This document shows positions 10,005-19,267 of a DNA stretch of 64,000 nucleotides, piece after piece. The DNA is taken from positions 1-64,000 of the forward strand of contig NZ_JAQWCQ010000008.1 of assembly GCF_028705895.1 (NCBI RefSeq), in the 5' to 3' direction. The position numbers were made by a program, and so were the translations under genes. Position 1 is the first letter of the stretch. Every line of letters begins with the position of its first letter. Origin of the DNA: Massilibacteroides sp. Its GTDB lineage: Bacteria > Bacteroidota > Bacteroidia > Bacteroidales > Tannerellaceae. The notes under the pieces were generated by a model. The model was not told the origin of the DNA. It ran no database searches and saw nothing but the letters and a program-made list of their open reading frames with translations.

Positions 10005-10035
10005 CACCGGTATTAACGAATACAGTAATCATTTC

Positions 10036-11916
10036 ATGGAAGAACTTAAGCACGAATGTGGCGTAGCTATGATACGACTGCTTAAACCGCTGGAATATTA
10101 TCAGCAGAAGTATGGCAGTTGGATGTATGGGCTTAATAAACTCTATTTGCTGATGGAAAAGCAGCATAATCGCGGACAGGAAGGGGCAGGTTTAGCCTGC
10201 GTAAAACTGGAAGCAAGCCCCGGAAAAGAATATATGTTTAGAGAAAGAGCAGTCGGAACTGGGGCTATTACAGAAATATTTTCAGCAGTACATCAGAACT
10301 TTAAAGACATTCCTAAAGAAAAACGAGACGATCCGAATTACGCTAAAACAACACTTCCTTTTGCAGGAGAACTTTACATGGGACACCTGCGCTACAGTAC
10401 CACCGGTAGATCCGGTATTTCTTATGTTCATCCATTTATGCGCCGAAACAACTGGCGCGCCAAAAACATAGCCCTTTGCGGCAATTTCAATCTCACCAAC
10501 GTACACGATGTTTTCAACGAAATAACAGCAATAGGTCAGCATCCTCGCCAATATGCAGATACGTTTATCATGCTTGAACAAGTAGGGCATCGTTTGGACA
10601 GAGAAGTGGAGCGGTTATATCAGATAAGTGAAAATGCAGGCCGGAAAGGAATGGATATTACTCACGACATTGAGAAAGATATAAATATAGCCAATGTACT
10701 TAAACGCTGTGCTCCGTCCTGGGATGGAGGTTTTGTAATTTGCGGTGTTACCGGAAGCGGCGAGTCGTTCAGCGTACGTGACCCATGGGGGATACGTCCT
10801 GCCTTCTATTATGCAGATGATGAAATCGTGGTTGTAGCATCGGAACGTCCGGTTATTCAAACGGCTTTTAATGTGGAAGCAGAAAAAGTAAAAGAGATAG
10901 AACGGGGACAGGCTATTGTGATAAGGAATAGTGGAGAGATTCAACTGCACCAAATTGTAGAGCCAAAGGAATTAAAGGCATGCTCCTTTGAACGGATCTA
11001 TTTTTCACGCGGCAGTGACAAAGATATATATAATGAAAGAAAGCATTTAGGCCGTAATTTAGTCAAACCAATCCTGAAAGCAATTGATTTTGACATTCAG
11101 CACACAGTATTTTCATTTATCCCGAACACGGCAGAAGTGGCCTATTTCGGAATGCAGGAAGGGTTGGAAGATTACCTGAATGAGAAAAAGAAAGAGGCTA
11201 TTTCAAATTGGTCAAAGCTTTTTCCTGAAGAACTTGATCAAATACTTTCGATGAGAGTGCGTTGTGAGAAAGTAGCCATAAAAGATATTAAACTACGGAC
11301 TTTTATTGCAGAAGGAAACAGCAGGAATGACCTGGCGGCACACGTATATGATATAACGTACGGCAGTCTGGAACCTTATGTAGATAATCTTGTAGTGATT
11401 GATGATAGCATCGTGAGGGGAACGACTCTGAAACAGAGTATTATCAGCATTCTTGATCGGCTTAACCCTAAAAAGATATTGATTGTCTCCTCTTCTCCAC
11501 AAGTACGCTACCCGGATTATTACGGTATAGATATGTCGCGCATGAATGAATTCATTGCCTTTAAAGCTGCTGTGGCTTTATTGCATGAGAGAGGGCAGGC
11601 TCATATCATTCTGGAAAGTTATAAGAAAGCAAAAGAGCAGCAAGAATCAGAAAAATATCCTGTTAATTATGTGAAAGAGATTTATGCACCGTTTACTGAT
11701 GAAGAAATATCGGTAAAGATGGCCGAACTGCTTACACCGAAAGAAACTAAGGCTAAAGTTGAAATCGTTTATCAAACAATTGATGGTCTTCATGATTCCT
11801 GTCCGAATCATCCGGGGGATTGGTATTTCACAGGTGATTACCCTACACCCGGTGGTACTCGCTTAGTAAACGAAGCCTTTATTCATTATATGGAAGAAGA
11901 GTATTTAGTCAAATGA
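10036..11916 (+). CDS. PurF-family amidophosphoribosyltransferase, extended
   Basis: Class II glutamine amidotransferase joined to a phosphoribosyltransferase domain. Near the N-terminus HECGVAMI puts the nucleophile Cys at residue 8, which implies removal of seven residues or an internal-Cys arrangement. RGQEGAG and LRYSTTGRSG are typical of PurF. The PRPP-binding motif VVIDDSIVRGTT is at 453-464, and YYGIDMSRMNEFIA and FTGDYPTPGG complete the PurF signature. At 626 residues it is about 120-150 longer than usual PurF, with extra sequence around 170-215 and 365-420. It heads an operon with carA (19-nt gap) and carB. It may be the purine pathway enzyme or a paralogue with another role; the window does not decide. 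Confidence 0.85.
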   Translation: MEELKHECGVAMIRLLKPLEYYQQKYGSWMYGLNKLYLLMEKQHNRGQEGAGLACVKLEASPGKEYMFRERAVGTGAITEIFSAVHQNFKDIPKEKRDDPNYAKTTLPFAGELYMGHLRYSTTGRSGISYVHPFMRRNNWRAKNIALCGNFNLTNVHDVFNEITAIGQHPRQYADTFIMLEQVGHRLDREVERLYQISENAGRKGMDITHDIEKDINIANVLKRCAPSWDGGFVICGVTGSGESFSVRDPWGIRPAFYYADDEIVVVASERPVIQTAFNVEAEKVKEIERGQAIVIRNSGEIQLHQIVEPKELKACSFERIYFSRGSDKDIYNERKHLGRNLVKPILKAIDFDIQHTVFSFIPNTAEVAYFGMQEGLEDYLNEKKKEAISNWSKLFPEELDQILSMRVRCEKVAIKDIKLRTFIAEGNSRNDLAAHVYDITYGSLEPYVDNLVVIDDSIVRGTTLKQSIISILDRLNPKKILIVSSSPQVRYPDYYGIDMSRMNEFIAFKAAVALLHERGQAHIILESYKKAKEQQESEKYPVNYVKEIYAPFTDEEISVKMAELLTPKETKAKVEIVYQTIDGLHDSCPNHPGDWYFTGDYPTPGGTRLVNEAFIHYMEEEYLVK

Positions 11917-11935
11917 CAAAACATAGAGTTTTTAT

Positions 11936-13012
11936 ATGCAGATAGACAAAAAAGCAACTTTGATTCTGGACGACGGCAGCGTCTTTGAAGGCTATTCCTT
12001 TGGTTACGAAAAGTCTGTTGCCGGCGAGGTAGTATTTAACACAGCCATGATGGGTTACCCGGAGAGTTTAACCGACCCATCTTATGCAGGCCAGTTAATG
12101 ACTCTCACCTTCCCTTTGGTTGGTAATTATGGAGTACCGGAACGTACATTTAATGATAACGGTATGGCAACATTTATGGAAAGTGAACGTATCCACGCTG
12201 AGGCAATTATCATTAGTGATTACAGTCGCGAATACAGTCACTGGAATGCAAAAGAAAGTTTGGGAGACTGGTTAAAAGGTGAAAAAGTTCCCGGTATTTA
12301 TGGAATCGACACGCGGGCACTGACCAAATTGCTTCGTGAAAAAGGAAGTATGAAAGGAAAGATTGTCATCAACAATGAAGATGTAGAATTTATCGATCCG
12401 AATCTGATCAATCAGGTTGCTAAAGTATCTTGTAAGGAAGTGATTACTTATCCCGGACAGGAAGGCAGCAAACGAGTTGTATTGTTAGACTGTGGTGTCA
12501 AACACAATATCATCCGTAGTTTACTCAAACGAAATATTACGCTAATACGTGTTCCATGGGATTACGACTTTAATCAATTAGAGTTCGACGGTCTCTTTCT
12601 TTCTAATGGCCCGGGAGACCCGGATACCTGTGATGCGGCGGTGCAAAACATTCGCAAAGCATTGAAAGGAAATAAACCTATCTGCGGAATTTGTATGGGA
12701 AATCAGTTATTAGCCAAAGCGGGAGGCGCAAAGATATATAAACTCAAATACGGACATCGAAGTCATAATCAGCCCGTGAGGTTAGTCGGAACGAATCAGT
12801 GTTTTATTACTTCTCAAAATCATGGTTATGCGGTTGACAACGAATCATTAAGTATCGATTGGGAACCGCTTTTTATTAATATGAACGACGGCACCAATGA
12901 GGGTATCCGGCATAAGAGCAAGCCGTTCTTCTCTGCTCAGTTCCACCCTGAAGCCTGTAGCGGGCCTACGGATACGGAATTTATGTTTGACAAATTCGTA
13001 GAGATGTTATAA
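11936..13012 (+). CDS. carA: Carbamoyl-phosphate synthase small subunit
   Basis: Hydrolyses glutamine and channels ammonia to CarB for carbamoyl phosphate, the precursor of pyrimidines and arginine. The N-terminal CPSase_sm_chain domain (about 1-135) includes GYPESLTDPSYAGQ. The class I amidotransferase domain follows with LSNGPGDP (222-229), nucleophile C253 in GICMGNQ (most family members have GHQ here) and the H337/E339 pair in FHPEA. Length 358 is normal. carB begins 14 nt downstream, so the two subunits are translated from one message. Confidence 0.96.
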   Translation: MQIDKKATLILDDGSVFEGYSFGYEKSVAGEVVFNTAMMGYPESLTDPSYAGQLMTLTFPLVGNYGVPERTFNDNGMATFMESERIHAEAIIISDYSREYSHWNAKESLGDWLKGEKVPGIYGIDTRALTKLLREKGSMKGKIVINNEDVEFIDPNLINQVAKVSCKEVITYPGQEGSKRVVLLDCGVKHNIIRSLLKRNITLIRVPWDYDFNQLEFDGLFLSNGPGDPDTCDAAVQNIRKALKGNKPICGICMGNQLLAKAGGAKIYKLKYGHRSHNQPVRLVGTNQCFITSQNHGYAVDNESLSIDWEPLFINMNDGTNEGIRHKSKPFFSAQFHPEACSGPTDTEFMFDKFVEML

Positions 13013-13026
13013 GTAAAAGAGTAAGC

Positions 13027-16000
13027 ATGAAAGAAAATATAAAAAAAGTCCTGATACTCGGATCGGGCGCGCTAAAGATTGGAGAAGCCGGGGAATTTGA
13101 CTATTCAGGCTCACAGGCATTAAAGGCGATTAAAGAAGAAGGCATTAAGACAGTCCTTATCAATCCAAACATCGCTACAGTACAAACATCGGAAGGAGTT
13201 GCGGATACAGTTTATTTTCTGCCCGTCACTCCTTTTTTTGTAGAAAAAGTTATTGAGAAAGAAAGACCTGAAGGTATTCTGCTTGCTTTTGGAGGGCAAA
13301 CTGCGTTAAATTGCGGGGTCGCTCTTTATGAAAACGGGATCTTGGAGAAATATAATGTTCGTGTACTGGGAACTCCTGTTCAGGCTATCATGGATACGGA
13401 AGATCGGGAGCTGTTTGTACACAAATTAGATCAGATCAATGTAAAGACAATAAAGAGTGAGGCGGTAGAAAACAAAGAAGATGCCAGAAGGGCAGCGAAG
13501 GAATTAGGTTATCCGGTGATTATCCGTGCAGCTTATGCGTTGGGTGGACTTGGTTCAGGATTTTGTGACAATGAGGAAGAATTAGACGTCTTGGCTGAAA
13601 AAGCGTTTTCTTTCTCTCCGCAAGTGCTTGTAGAAAAGAGTCTGAAAGGTTGGAAAGAAGTAGAATATGAAGTCGTACGTGACCGTTTTGACAACTGTAT
13701 TACGGTTTGTAATATGGAAAACTTTGACCCGCTGGGAATCCATACCGGTGAAAGTATTGTTATCGCACCATCTCAGACATTAACCAATTCAGAATATCAT
13801 AAACTTCGTGAACTGGCAATACGGATTATACGTCATATCGGTATTGTTGGAGAATGTAATGTTCAATATGCATTCGATCCTGAAAGCGAAGACTACCGGG
13901 TAATTGAAGTAAATGCCCGATTGAGTCGCTCTTCTGCTCTTGCATCAAAGGCTACAGGCTATCCTCTGGCATTTGTCGCAGCAAAATTAGGACTTGGTTA
14001 TGGTTTGTTTGATTTGAAAAATTCCGTAACCAAAACAACCAGCGCTTTTTTTGAGCCGGCATTGGACTATGTGGTCTGCAAGATACCACGCTGGGATTTA
14101 GGTAAATTCCATGGCGTAGCACGTGAGTTAGGTTCAAGCATGAAATCTGTGGGTGAGGTAATGGCGATCGGACGAACTTTCGAGGAAGCTATCCAGAAAG
14201 GTTTACGCATGATAGGACAAGGCATGCACGGATTTACTCAAAACAAAGAATTAAAGATTGATGATATCGATAAGGCATTAAGAGAGCCGACAGATACACG
14301 TGTATTTGTTATCAGTAAAGCTTTTGATGCAGGATACACCATTGATCAGATACATGATCTAACGAAAATAGATAAGTGGTTCTTACAAAAACTATACGGA
14401 ATTTTTCAGACGAATCTGGAGCTGGAAAGTTATACTAAAGCAACGGACTTACCCGATGAGCTTTTCCGTTGGGCAAAGAAACAGGGTTTTTCCGACTATC
14501 AGATTGCAAAGGCCGTATTAAAGGATACTATAGAAGATTCTGAGTTAGGAATTCTTCAAATACGTCAAGAACGTAAGCGTCGTGGTATTCTTCCGGTTGT
14601 TAAGCAAATCGACACGTTGGCCGCTGAATATCCCGCTCAGACAAACTATCTGTATTTAACTTATGGAGGGACAGAGAATGATGTCACTTATCTGGGAGAC
14701 AAACGTTCGATTGTTGTATTGGGTTCGGGGGCTTACCGGATTGGTAGTTCGGTAGAATTTGACTGGTGCGGTGTGCAGGCACTCGAAACTATCCGAAAAG
14801 AAGGTTGGCGGTCTGTCATGATCAATTACAACCCGGAGACTGTTTCAACGGACTACGATATGTGCGATCGCTTATATTTTGACGAGTTGACGTTTGAGCG
14901 TGTGATGGATATTTTAGAACTCGAAAATCCACACGGTGTGATTGTTTCAACAGGCGGACAGATACCAAACAATCTGGCAATGCGTCTGGACGAACAACAT
15001 GTAAACATACTCGGAACAACGGCTAAGAGTATTGACAACGCAGAAGACAGACATAAATTCTCTGCTATGCTGGATCGTATCGGAGTAGATCAACCCCGCT
15101 GGAAAGAGTTAAGTAGCCTTGACGATATACATCAGTTTGTTGAAGAAGTAGGATTCCCTGTACTCGTACGACCGAGTTATGTTCTGAGCGGTGCTGCAAT
15201 GAACGTCTGCTCAAACAACGAGGAATTGGAACGCTTCCTTCAGTTAGCTGCAAACGTAAGCAAGAAACATCCGGTAGTAGTCAGTCAGTTTATAGAACAC
15301 GCTAAAGAAGTCGAAATGGACGCTGTAGCCGACAATGGAGAAATTATTCTATACGCTATCAGTGAACATATTGAATTTGCCGGCGTGCATAGTGGGGATG
15401 CGACAATCCAGTTTCCAGCACAGAAATTGTATGTTGAAACCATGCGTCGGATCAAACGCATCAGTAAACAGATTGCTAAAGAACTGAATATCTCAGGTCC
15501 TTTCAACATACAATATTTAGCTAAAGGCAACGAGATAAAGGTTATCGAATGTAATTTGCGTGCTTCTCGTAGTTTTCCTTTCGTAAGTAAGGTTCTAAAG
15601 ATTAATTTCATCGAACAGGCAACACGAGTTATGCTTGGCTTACCGGTTCAAAAAGTTTGGAAAAACGAATTTGATCTGGATTATGTGGGAATTAAAGCTT
15701 CACAATTCTCTTTCAACCGCCTGCAAAAAGCGGACCCTGTATTAGGAGTGGATATGGCTTCTACAGGAGAAGTAGGTTGTCTTGCTGACGACACGAACGA
15801 AGCTGTATTAAAAAGTATGTTATCTGTAGGATTAAGAATACCTTCAAAAGGAATACTTTTATCAACAGGTACGCCCAAACAAAAAGTTGACATGCTCGAT
15901 GCAGCTCGTATGCTTAAAGAAAAAGGATATCAGTTATACGCCACAGGTGGTACACACCGCTTCCTCGTTGAAAACGGAATTAATAGCATACACGTTAACT

Positions 16001-16251
16001 GGCCAAGCGAAACGGGAGAACCTCAGGCTTTAACCTTGATGAAGGAAAGAAAAATAGATATGGTAGTCAATATCCCTCGCGATTTAAGTGCAGGGGAGTT
16101 AGACAATGGCTATAAAATACGTCGCGCATCAGTCGATTTAAATATACCATTAATTACCAATGCGCGTTTAGCCAGTGCATTTATTCAAGCATTCTGTACG
16201 CTAACTATAGATGATATACAAATCAAGAGCTGGCAGGAATACGGAGCTTAA
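13027..16251 (+). CDS. carB: Carbamoyl-phosphate synthase large subunit
   Basis: Makes carbamoyl phosphate from bicarbonate, ammonia and two ATP. The 1074-residue chain has the expected duplicated plan: a first pre-ATP-grasp and ATP-grasp half opening with LILGSGALKIGEAGEFDYSG, a second half opening with VVLGSGAYRIGSSVEFDWCGVQ (near 565), and a C-terminal allosteric MGS-like domain (about 930-1070) with the YATGGTHRFL motif. Both halves carry EVNARLSRSSALASKATG / ECNLRASRSFPFVSK type motifs that bind ATP-Mg. Directly downstream of carA; the next gene begins 16 nt after its stop. Confidence 0.97.
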   Translation: MKENIKKVLILGSGALKIGEAGEFDYSGSQALKAIKEEGIKTVLINPNIATVQTSEGVADTVYFLPVTPFFVEKVIEKERPEGILLAFGGQTALNCGVALYENGILEKYNVRVLGTPVQAIMDTEDRELFVHKLDQINVKTIKSEAVENKEDARRAAKELGYPVIIRAAYALGGLGSGFCDNEEELDVLAEKAFSFSPQVLVEKSLKGWKEVEYEVVRDRFDNCITVCNMENFDPLGIHTGESIVIAPSQTLTNSEYHKLRELAIRIIRHIGIVGECNVQYAFDPESEDYRVIEVNARLSRSSALASKATGYPLAFVAAKLGLGYGLFDLKNSVTKTTSAFFEPALDYVVCKIPRWDLGKFHGVARELGSSMKSVGEVMAIGRTFEEAIQKGLRMIGQGMHGFTQNKELKIDDIDKALREPTDTRVFVISKAFDAGYTIDQIHDLTKIDKWFLQKLYGIFQTNLELESYTKATDLPDELFRWAKKQGFSDYQIAKAVLKDTIEDSELGILQIRQERKRRGILPVVKQIDTLAAEYPAQTNYLYLTYGGTENDVTYLGDKRSIVVLGSGAYRIGSSVEFDWCGVQALETIRKEGWRSVMINYNPETVSTDYDMCDRLYFDELTFERVMDILELENPHGVIVSTGGQIPNNLAMRLDEQHVNILGTTAKSIDNAEDRHKFSAMLDRIGVDQPRWKELSSLDDIHQFVEEVGFPVLVRPSYVLSGAAMNVCSNNEELERFLQLAANVSKKHPVVVSQFIEHAKEVEMDAVADNGEIILYAISEHIEFAGVHSGDATIQFPAQKLYVETMRRIKRISKQIAKELNISGPFNIQYLAKGNEIKVIECNLRASRSFPFVSKVLKINFIEQATRVMLGLPVQKVWKNEFDLDYVGIKASQFSFNRLQKADPVLGVDMASTGEVGCLADDTNEAVLKSMLSVGLRIPSKGILLSTGTPKQKVDMLDAARMLKEKGYQLYATGGTHRFLVENGINSIHVNWPSETGEPQALTLMKERKIDMVVNIPRDLSAGELDNGYKIRRASVDLNIPLITNARLASAFIQAFCTLTIDDIQIKSWQEYGA

Positions 16252-16267
16252 CAGTAAACAAATAGAA

Positions 16268-17008
16268 ATGATCGAAAAAGCAATCTACGATTATCTCAGA
16301 CAACAGAATCAAACAAAACTATTGCCCAAGGCTGTCTTATTCGACATGGACGGTGTTTTGTTTGATTCTATGAAATACCATGCGAGAGCATGGCAGGAAA
16401 CATCAGAAAATCATCATTTGATCTCCACTCCGGAAGATTTCTACCTTTTTGAAGGAAGAACCGGAGAAAGTACAGTAAATGAACTATACCTCCGAACCTT
16501 CAACCGTGAAGCGACTGAAGAAGAAAAACAGACGATGTACAAAGAAAAGGCGGCATTATTCAATAAATACAATGATGGACAAGTCATAGCCGGAGCTTTC
16601 GATGTAGTACATGAAGCGATTCGTAACGGTTTGCAATGCCTGGTAGTCACAGGCTCCGGACAACACAGTTTATTTGACAAATTAAACGAAGCTTATCCCA
16701 ATTGTTTTAATCGCGATTTAATGGTTACGGCATATGATGTAAAGATTGGAAAGCCGCATCCTGAACCTTATCTGATGGGATTAGCCAAAGCCGGTGTAGC
16801 GGCTAACGAAGCAATCGTTGTAGAAAATGCGCCGATGGGTGTCGAATCGGCAGTGGCGGCAGGAATATTTACGATAGCAGTAAATACAGGCCCTCTACCC
16901 GATCAGGTCTTATTAGATACCGGCGCTCATCTATTATATCCTGACATGGAACACTTAGCATCGGACTTTAATTTTTTGATAGAAACAATAAAAAAAGCGA
17001 ACCCTTAA
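16268..17008 (+). CDS. HAD-superfamily phosphatase, beta-phosphoglucomutase-like
   Basis: I place the start at the ATG at 16268 (246 residues), not further upstream where the frame would run into carB. The motif LFDMDGVLFDS gives the nucleophile and acid/base Asp pair; VVTGSG supplies the motif II Ser/Thr region; KIGKPHPEPYLMGL holds the motif III Lys; and VVENAPMGVESAVAAG is motif IV. This pattern with a cap domain after motif I is subfamily IA, as in beta-phosphoglucomutase and phosphoglycolate phosphatase. Substrate unknown. Its position after carB may reflect simple co-transcription. The stop lies inside the downstream terminator stem region. Confidence 0.85.
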   Translation: MIEKAIYDYLRQQNQTKLLPKAVLFDMDGVLFDSMKYHARAWQETSENHHLISTPEDFYLFEGRTGESTVNELYLRTFNREATEEEKQTMYKEKAALFNKYNDGQVIAGAFDVVHEAIRNGLQCLVVTGSGQHSLFDKLNEAYPNCFNRDLMVTAYDVKIGKPHPEPYLMGLAKAGVAANEAIVVENAPMGVESAVAAGIFTIAVNTGPLPDQVLLDTGAHLLYPDMEHLASDFNFLIETIKKANP

Positions 17009-17023
17009 TGAGTTCGCTTTTTT
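16991..17023. terminator. Bidirectional terminator
   Basis: A 12-bp stem, AAAAAAGCGAAC with GTTCGCTTTTTT, has T-runs on both strands and overlaps the stop codon of the HAD gene. It can also end transcription of the convergent gene at 17049. Confidence 0.85.
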
Positions 17024-17048
17024 ATTAAATCTATAAAGAATTTTCTGA

Positions 17049-17921
17049 TTAATATACATAAGCGGCTTTATTCAGATAGTCATAGCTTTCTTGTACACTG
17101 GCTACCGGATCATTATTAGTATATTGTTCTACTTCAACATACCAATCCTTAATATTATTAGCCTTCATTTGTTCAAAGATCGGTTGGAAATTCATATTAC
17201 CACTTGCTCCGATTTCTTTATCGTCTTTAATATGTATTGTTCTAAACTGACTTGGACGATTCTTTAAATAGGTCGTTGGATCTTGTCCACCTCTTGTTAC
17301 CCAATAAACGTCCATCTGGAAGAACACATGATTAGGACTTACATTATCCAACAAGTAATCGTAAATTAATTGACCGTCAATTTTACGGAATTCAAAGTCA
17401 TGATTGTGATATCCAAAAGCGATACTTGCAGCAGCAGTTTTATAACCTACTGTATTAAAGTAATCACAATACATCTTCAAGTCATCTAAAGTAGTCTGAT
17501 CATTAACAGGCATCCACGGTTGAACCATATATTTAACGCCTAATTCATTGTGAGCTTCAATTGCCTGATCCCACCAAGCCATTACTTCTGCTTCTTTTTC
17601 TTTTGTAAAAGCCTGTCCCAAGTGAGCGCTTGTACATTTCATACCTAAGTCGTTCACCATTTTCTTAAATTCCGCAGGAGCTAAACCATAGATTTTACCA
17701 TTATCGTATCCTGCCGTTTCAAGATTTTTATATCCCATCTTTGATGCAGCTTCAAGAACAGCCTTAATACCGGATTCTTTCACCATATCTCTTAAAGAAT
17801 AAAGTTGAAGACCTATGTATTTAGCTGGTTTACCCGCACATGAGGATAATAATTGTGGCGCTACAAGTCCGCCTGCCAACATTAAGGAAGCACTTTTCAA
17901 AAAGTCACGTCTGTTTTGCAT
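17049..17921 (-). CDS. Exported sugar phosphate isomerase/epimerase-like protein (TIM barrel)
   Basis: The 290-residue protein matches the AP endonuclease 2/xylose isomerase-like TIM-barrel family: IGLQLYSLRDMV, FGYHNHDFEF, FQMDVYWVTRGGQDP and the final EVEQY. The His, Glu and Asp residues in these motifs usually bind a divalent metal. The N-terminus has MQNRRDFLK, a twin-arginine signal, followed by a hydrophobic stretch and the lipobox LLSSC with Cys28, so it should be folded in the cytoplasm, exported by Tat and then lipidated. Such proteins often sit in sugar or inositol catabolism, but no such genes adjoin it here. Monocistronic, with its own -7 box. Confidence 0.85.
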   Translation of the reverse strand: MQNRRDFLKSASLMLAGGLVAPQLLSSCAGKPAKYIGLQLYSLRDMVKESGIKAVLEAASKMGYKNLETAGYDNGKIYGLAPAEFKKMVNDLGMKCTSAHLGQAFTKEKEAEVMAWWDQAIEAHNELGVKYMVQPWMPVNDQTTLDDLKMYCDYFNTVGYKTAAASIAFGYHNHDFEFRKIDGQLIYDYLLDNVSPNHVFFQMDVYWVTRGGQDPTTYLKNRPSQFRTIHIKDDKEIGASGNMNFQPIFEQMKANNIKDWYVEVEQYTNNDPVASVQESYDYLNKAAYVY

Positions 17922-17954
17922 AGTATTGTTAAATTAAAAATTGTACCGTTAAGA

Positions 17955-17962
17955 CAAAAATA
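17955..17962 (-). promoter_or_regulatory. -7 promoter box of the Tat-exported isomerase gene
   Basis: Minus strand reads TATTTTTG, fitting TAnnTTTG, 34 nt upstream of the start. Confidence 0.5.
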
Positions 17963-18043
17963 TAACTATATTTTCAGTTTTTTGTCATTTAGAGAGAATT
18001 AATTTATTATTGTGAGGATAATGACCGTTTTAGCTTCTCGGTA

Positions 18044-19255
18044 TCAGTCATTATTTTTCAGACTTCTAATAATCTGGTAACGATAAATCAAGCAGGCTGA
18101 TATAAAATAAAAACCGGCTTGTATCCAAAGTAGTCGGTATTCATGGGAAACTTCATTCAGACTTGCGCCCGACGTATTTATCCGGATGAATCCCTGAACA
18201 CCGGGAGTAGAAGGGAATAAATACCCCAATATTCGCCAGAACTCCGGAATAGCCTCTTTAGGCCAGGAAACTCCGGAGATAAATAAAAGGATTACAGAAG
18301 TAAAAACAAAAACGAGCATAGGCGATTCGCGAGATGTCATGAATCCGGAAAGAGTCATGGCAAAGAATATCGACGCAGCAAGGAATGGAAGTAAGAATAA
18401 GGCTATTACACCGGGATTTCCAATTTGCGGAAAAGAAAAAAGTCTGGGAACGATCGCAATTACCCAAATACAGACTACAACATACAACACCAGATAGGAC
18501 AAGGACTTCCCTAATACAATACGCAAAGTTCCTCTAAAGTGGATATCGGAAATCGGAACCAGCGTGTGGCGTTGGTTTCTCTCACGTGCTGTACCACCTA
18601 ACATACCTATACCAAGTATTAACGTCTGTTGTATTACCAATATCAATATAGCAGGCACGAGAAAACTTGCAAATCCCATCTGGCTATTAAACAAAGCAAC
18701 CGACTCATATGGAACCGGATCTATTTTGACAAGCTCTGTCTGACGAGAAGAAGCCGGATGTAGTTCACTTACATATTCTTTACTTAAACTAAAAGAAACT
18801 TCTGTTGCAGAAAGTAGAAATGCTTTATAGAAAAGCAGACTACTCATATCCGAATACAAGGATATCGTAGTTTGTCTGCCTGCGTTTATATCTTTACTGA
18901 ATTCTGATGGAAAAGATAGAATGCCATATGCCTTCTTCTCATCTAACATCCGTTTCGCCTCATCCATATTCTTACACACGCGAACGACCTCTACATCAGG
19001 TGTGGCATTTACTCGCCGCGTAAACTCACGACTTAAAAAAGAGTCGGAATTATCTACGACAACCATCTTCGCTTCGTGCACAACTTCATTATTATAAATA
19101 AAAGCATACACCAATGGATAAGCAAAAGGAACTAAGAAAAAGAAAATCACAACACCTGTATCGCGAAAAACATTCTTCAGTTCTTCTCTCCAGATATAAA
19201 AGACATCGGCTATACCTTCCTTAACAATTTCTCTTAAATTTGTTTCATTCGCCAT
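18044..19255 (-). CDS. ABC-2 type transporter permease (second)
   Basis: A 403-residue membrane protein with one TM near the N-terminus (VVIFFFLVPFAYPLVYAFI), a long extracytoplasmic domain (about 55-190) and five or so TM helices in the C-terminal half. This is the ABC2_membrane_3 (YhiH/YbhS/YbhR-like) plan. LVPISDIHFRG is the amphipathic coupling region next to the TM bundle. It is the last gene of the operon, 12 nt after the preceding permease gene. It probably forms a heterodimer with that permease. The ATPase partner is not in the operon. Confidence 0.88.
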   Translation of the reverse strand: MANETNLREIVKEGIADVFYIWREELKNVFRDTGVVIFFFLVPFAYPLVYAFIYNNEVVHEAKMVVVDNSDSFLSREFTRRVNATPDVEVVRVCKNMDEAKRMLDEKKAYGILSFPSEFSKDINAGRQTTISLYSDMSSLLFYKAFLLSATEVSFSLSKEYVSELHPASSRQTELVKIDPVPYESVALFNSQMGFASFLVPAILILVIQQTLILGIGMLGGTARERNQRHTLVPISDIHFRGTLRIVLGKSLSYLVLYVVVCIWVIAIVPRLFSFPQIGNPGVIALFLLPFLAASIFFAMTLSGFMTSRESPMLVFVFTSVILLFISGVSWPKEAIPEFWRILGYLFPSTPGVQGFIRINTSGASLNEVSHEYRLLWIQAGFYFISACLIYRYQIIRSLKNND

Positions 19256-19267
19256 CTTCTTTCTCTT

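Larger units (their letters stand above)
9453..10035. other. AT-rich divergent intergenic region gltB/purF-like
   Basis: About 580 bp between the divergent operons. It contains a -7 box for each side, two small hairpins (8-bp stem at 9821-9841; GCATCT-atta-AGATGC at 9907-9922) and, at 9708-9722, TTAACAAAAAGATAT, nearly the same as two sites upstream of susC. No riboswitch or tRNA was recognised. The length suggests a regulated divergent promoter. Confidence 0.5.

Noticed and set aside
9453..10035. Riboswitch for glutamine or purines before the amidotransferase genes
   Set aside because: I see no conserved riboswitch core; only small hairpins and promoter boxes.
18018..18054. ATAATGAC...GTCATTAT at the end of the ABC-2 permease gene
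   Set aside because: The loop is 21 nt and no T-run follows on the minus strand, so it is a poor terminator.
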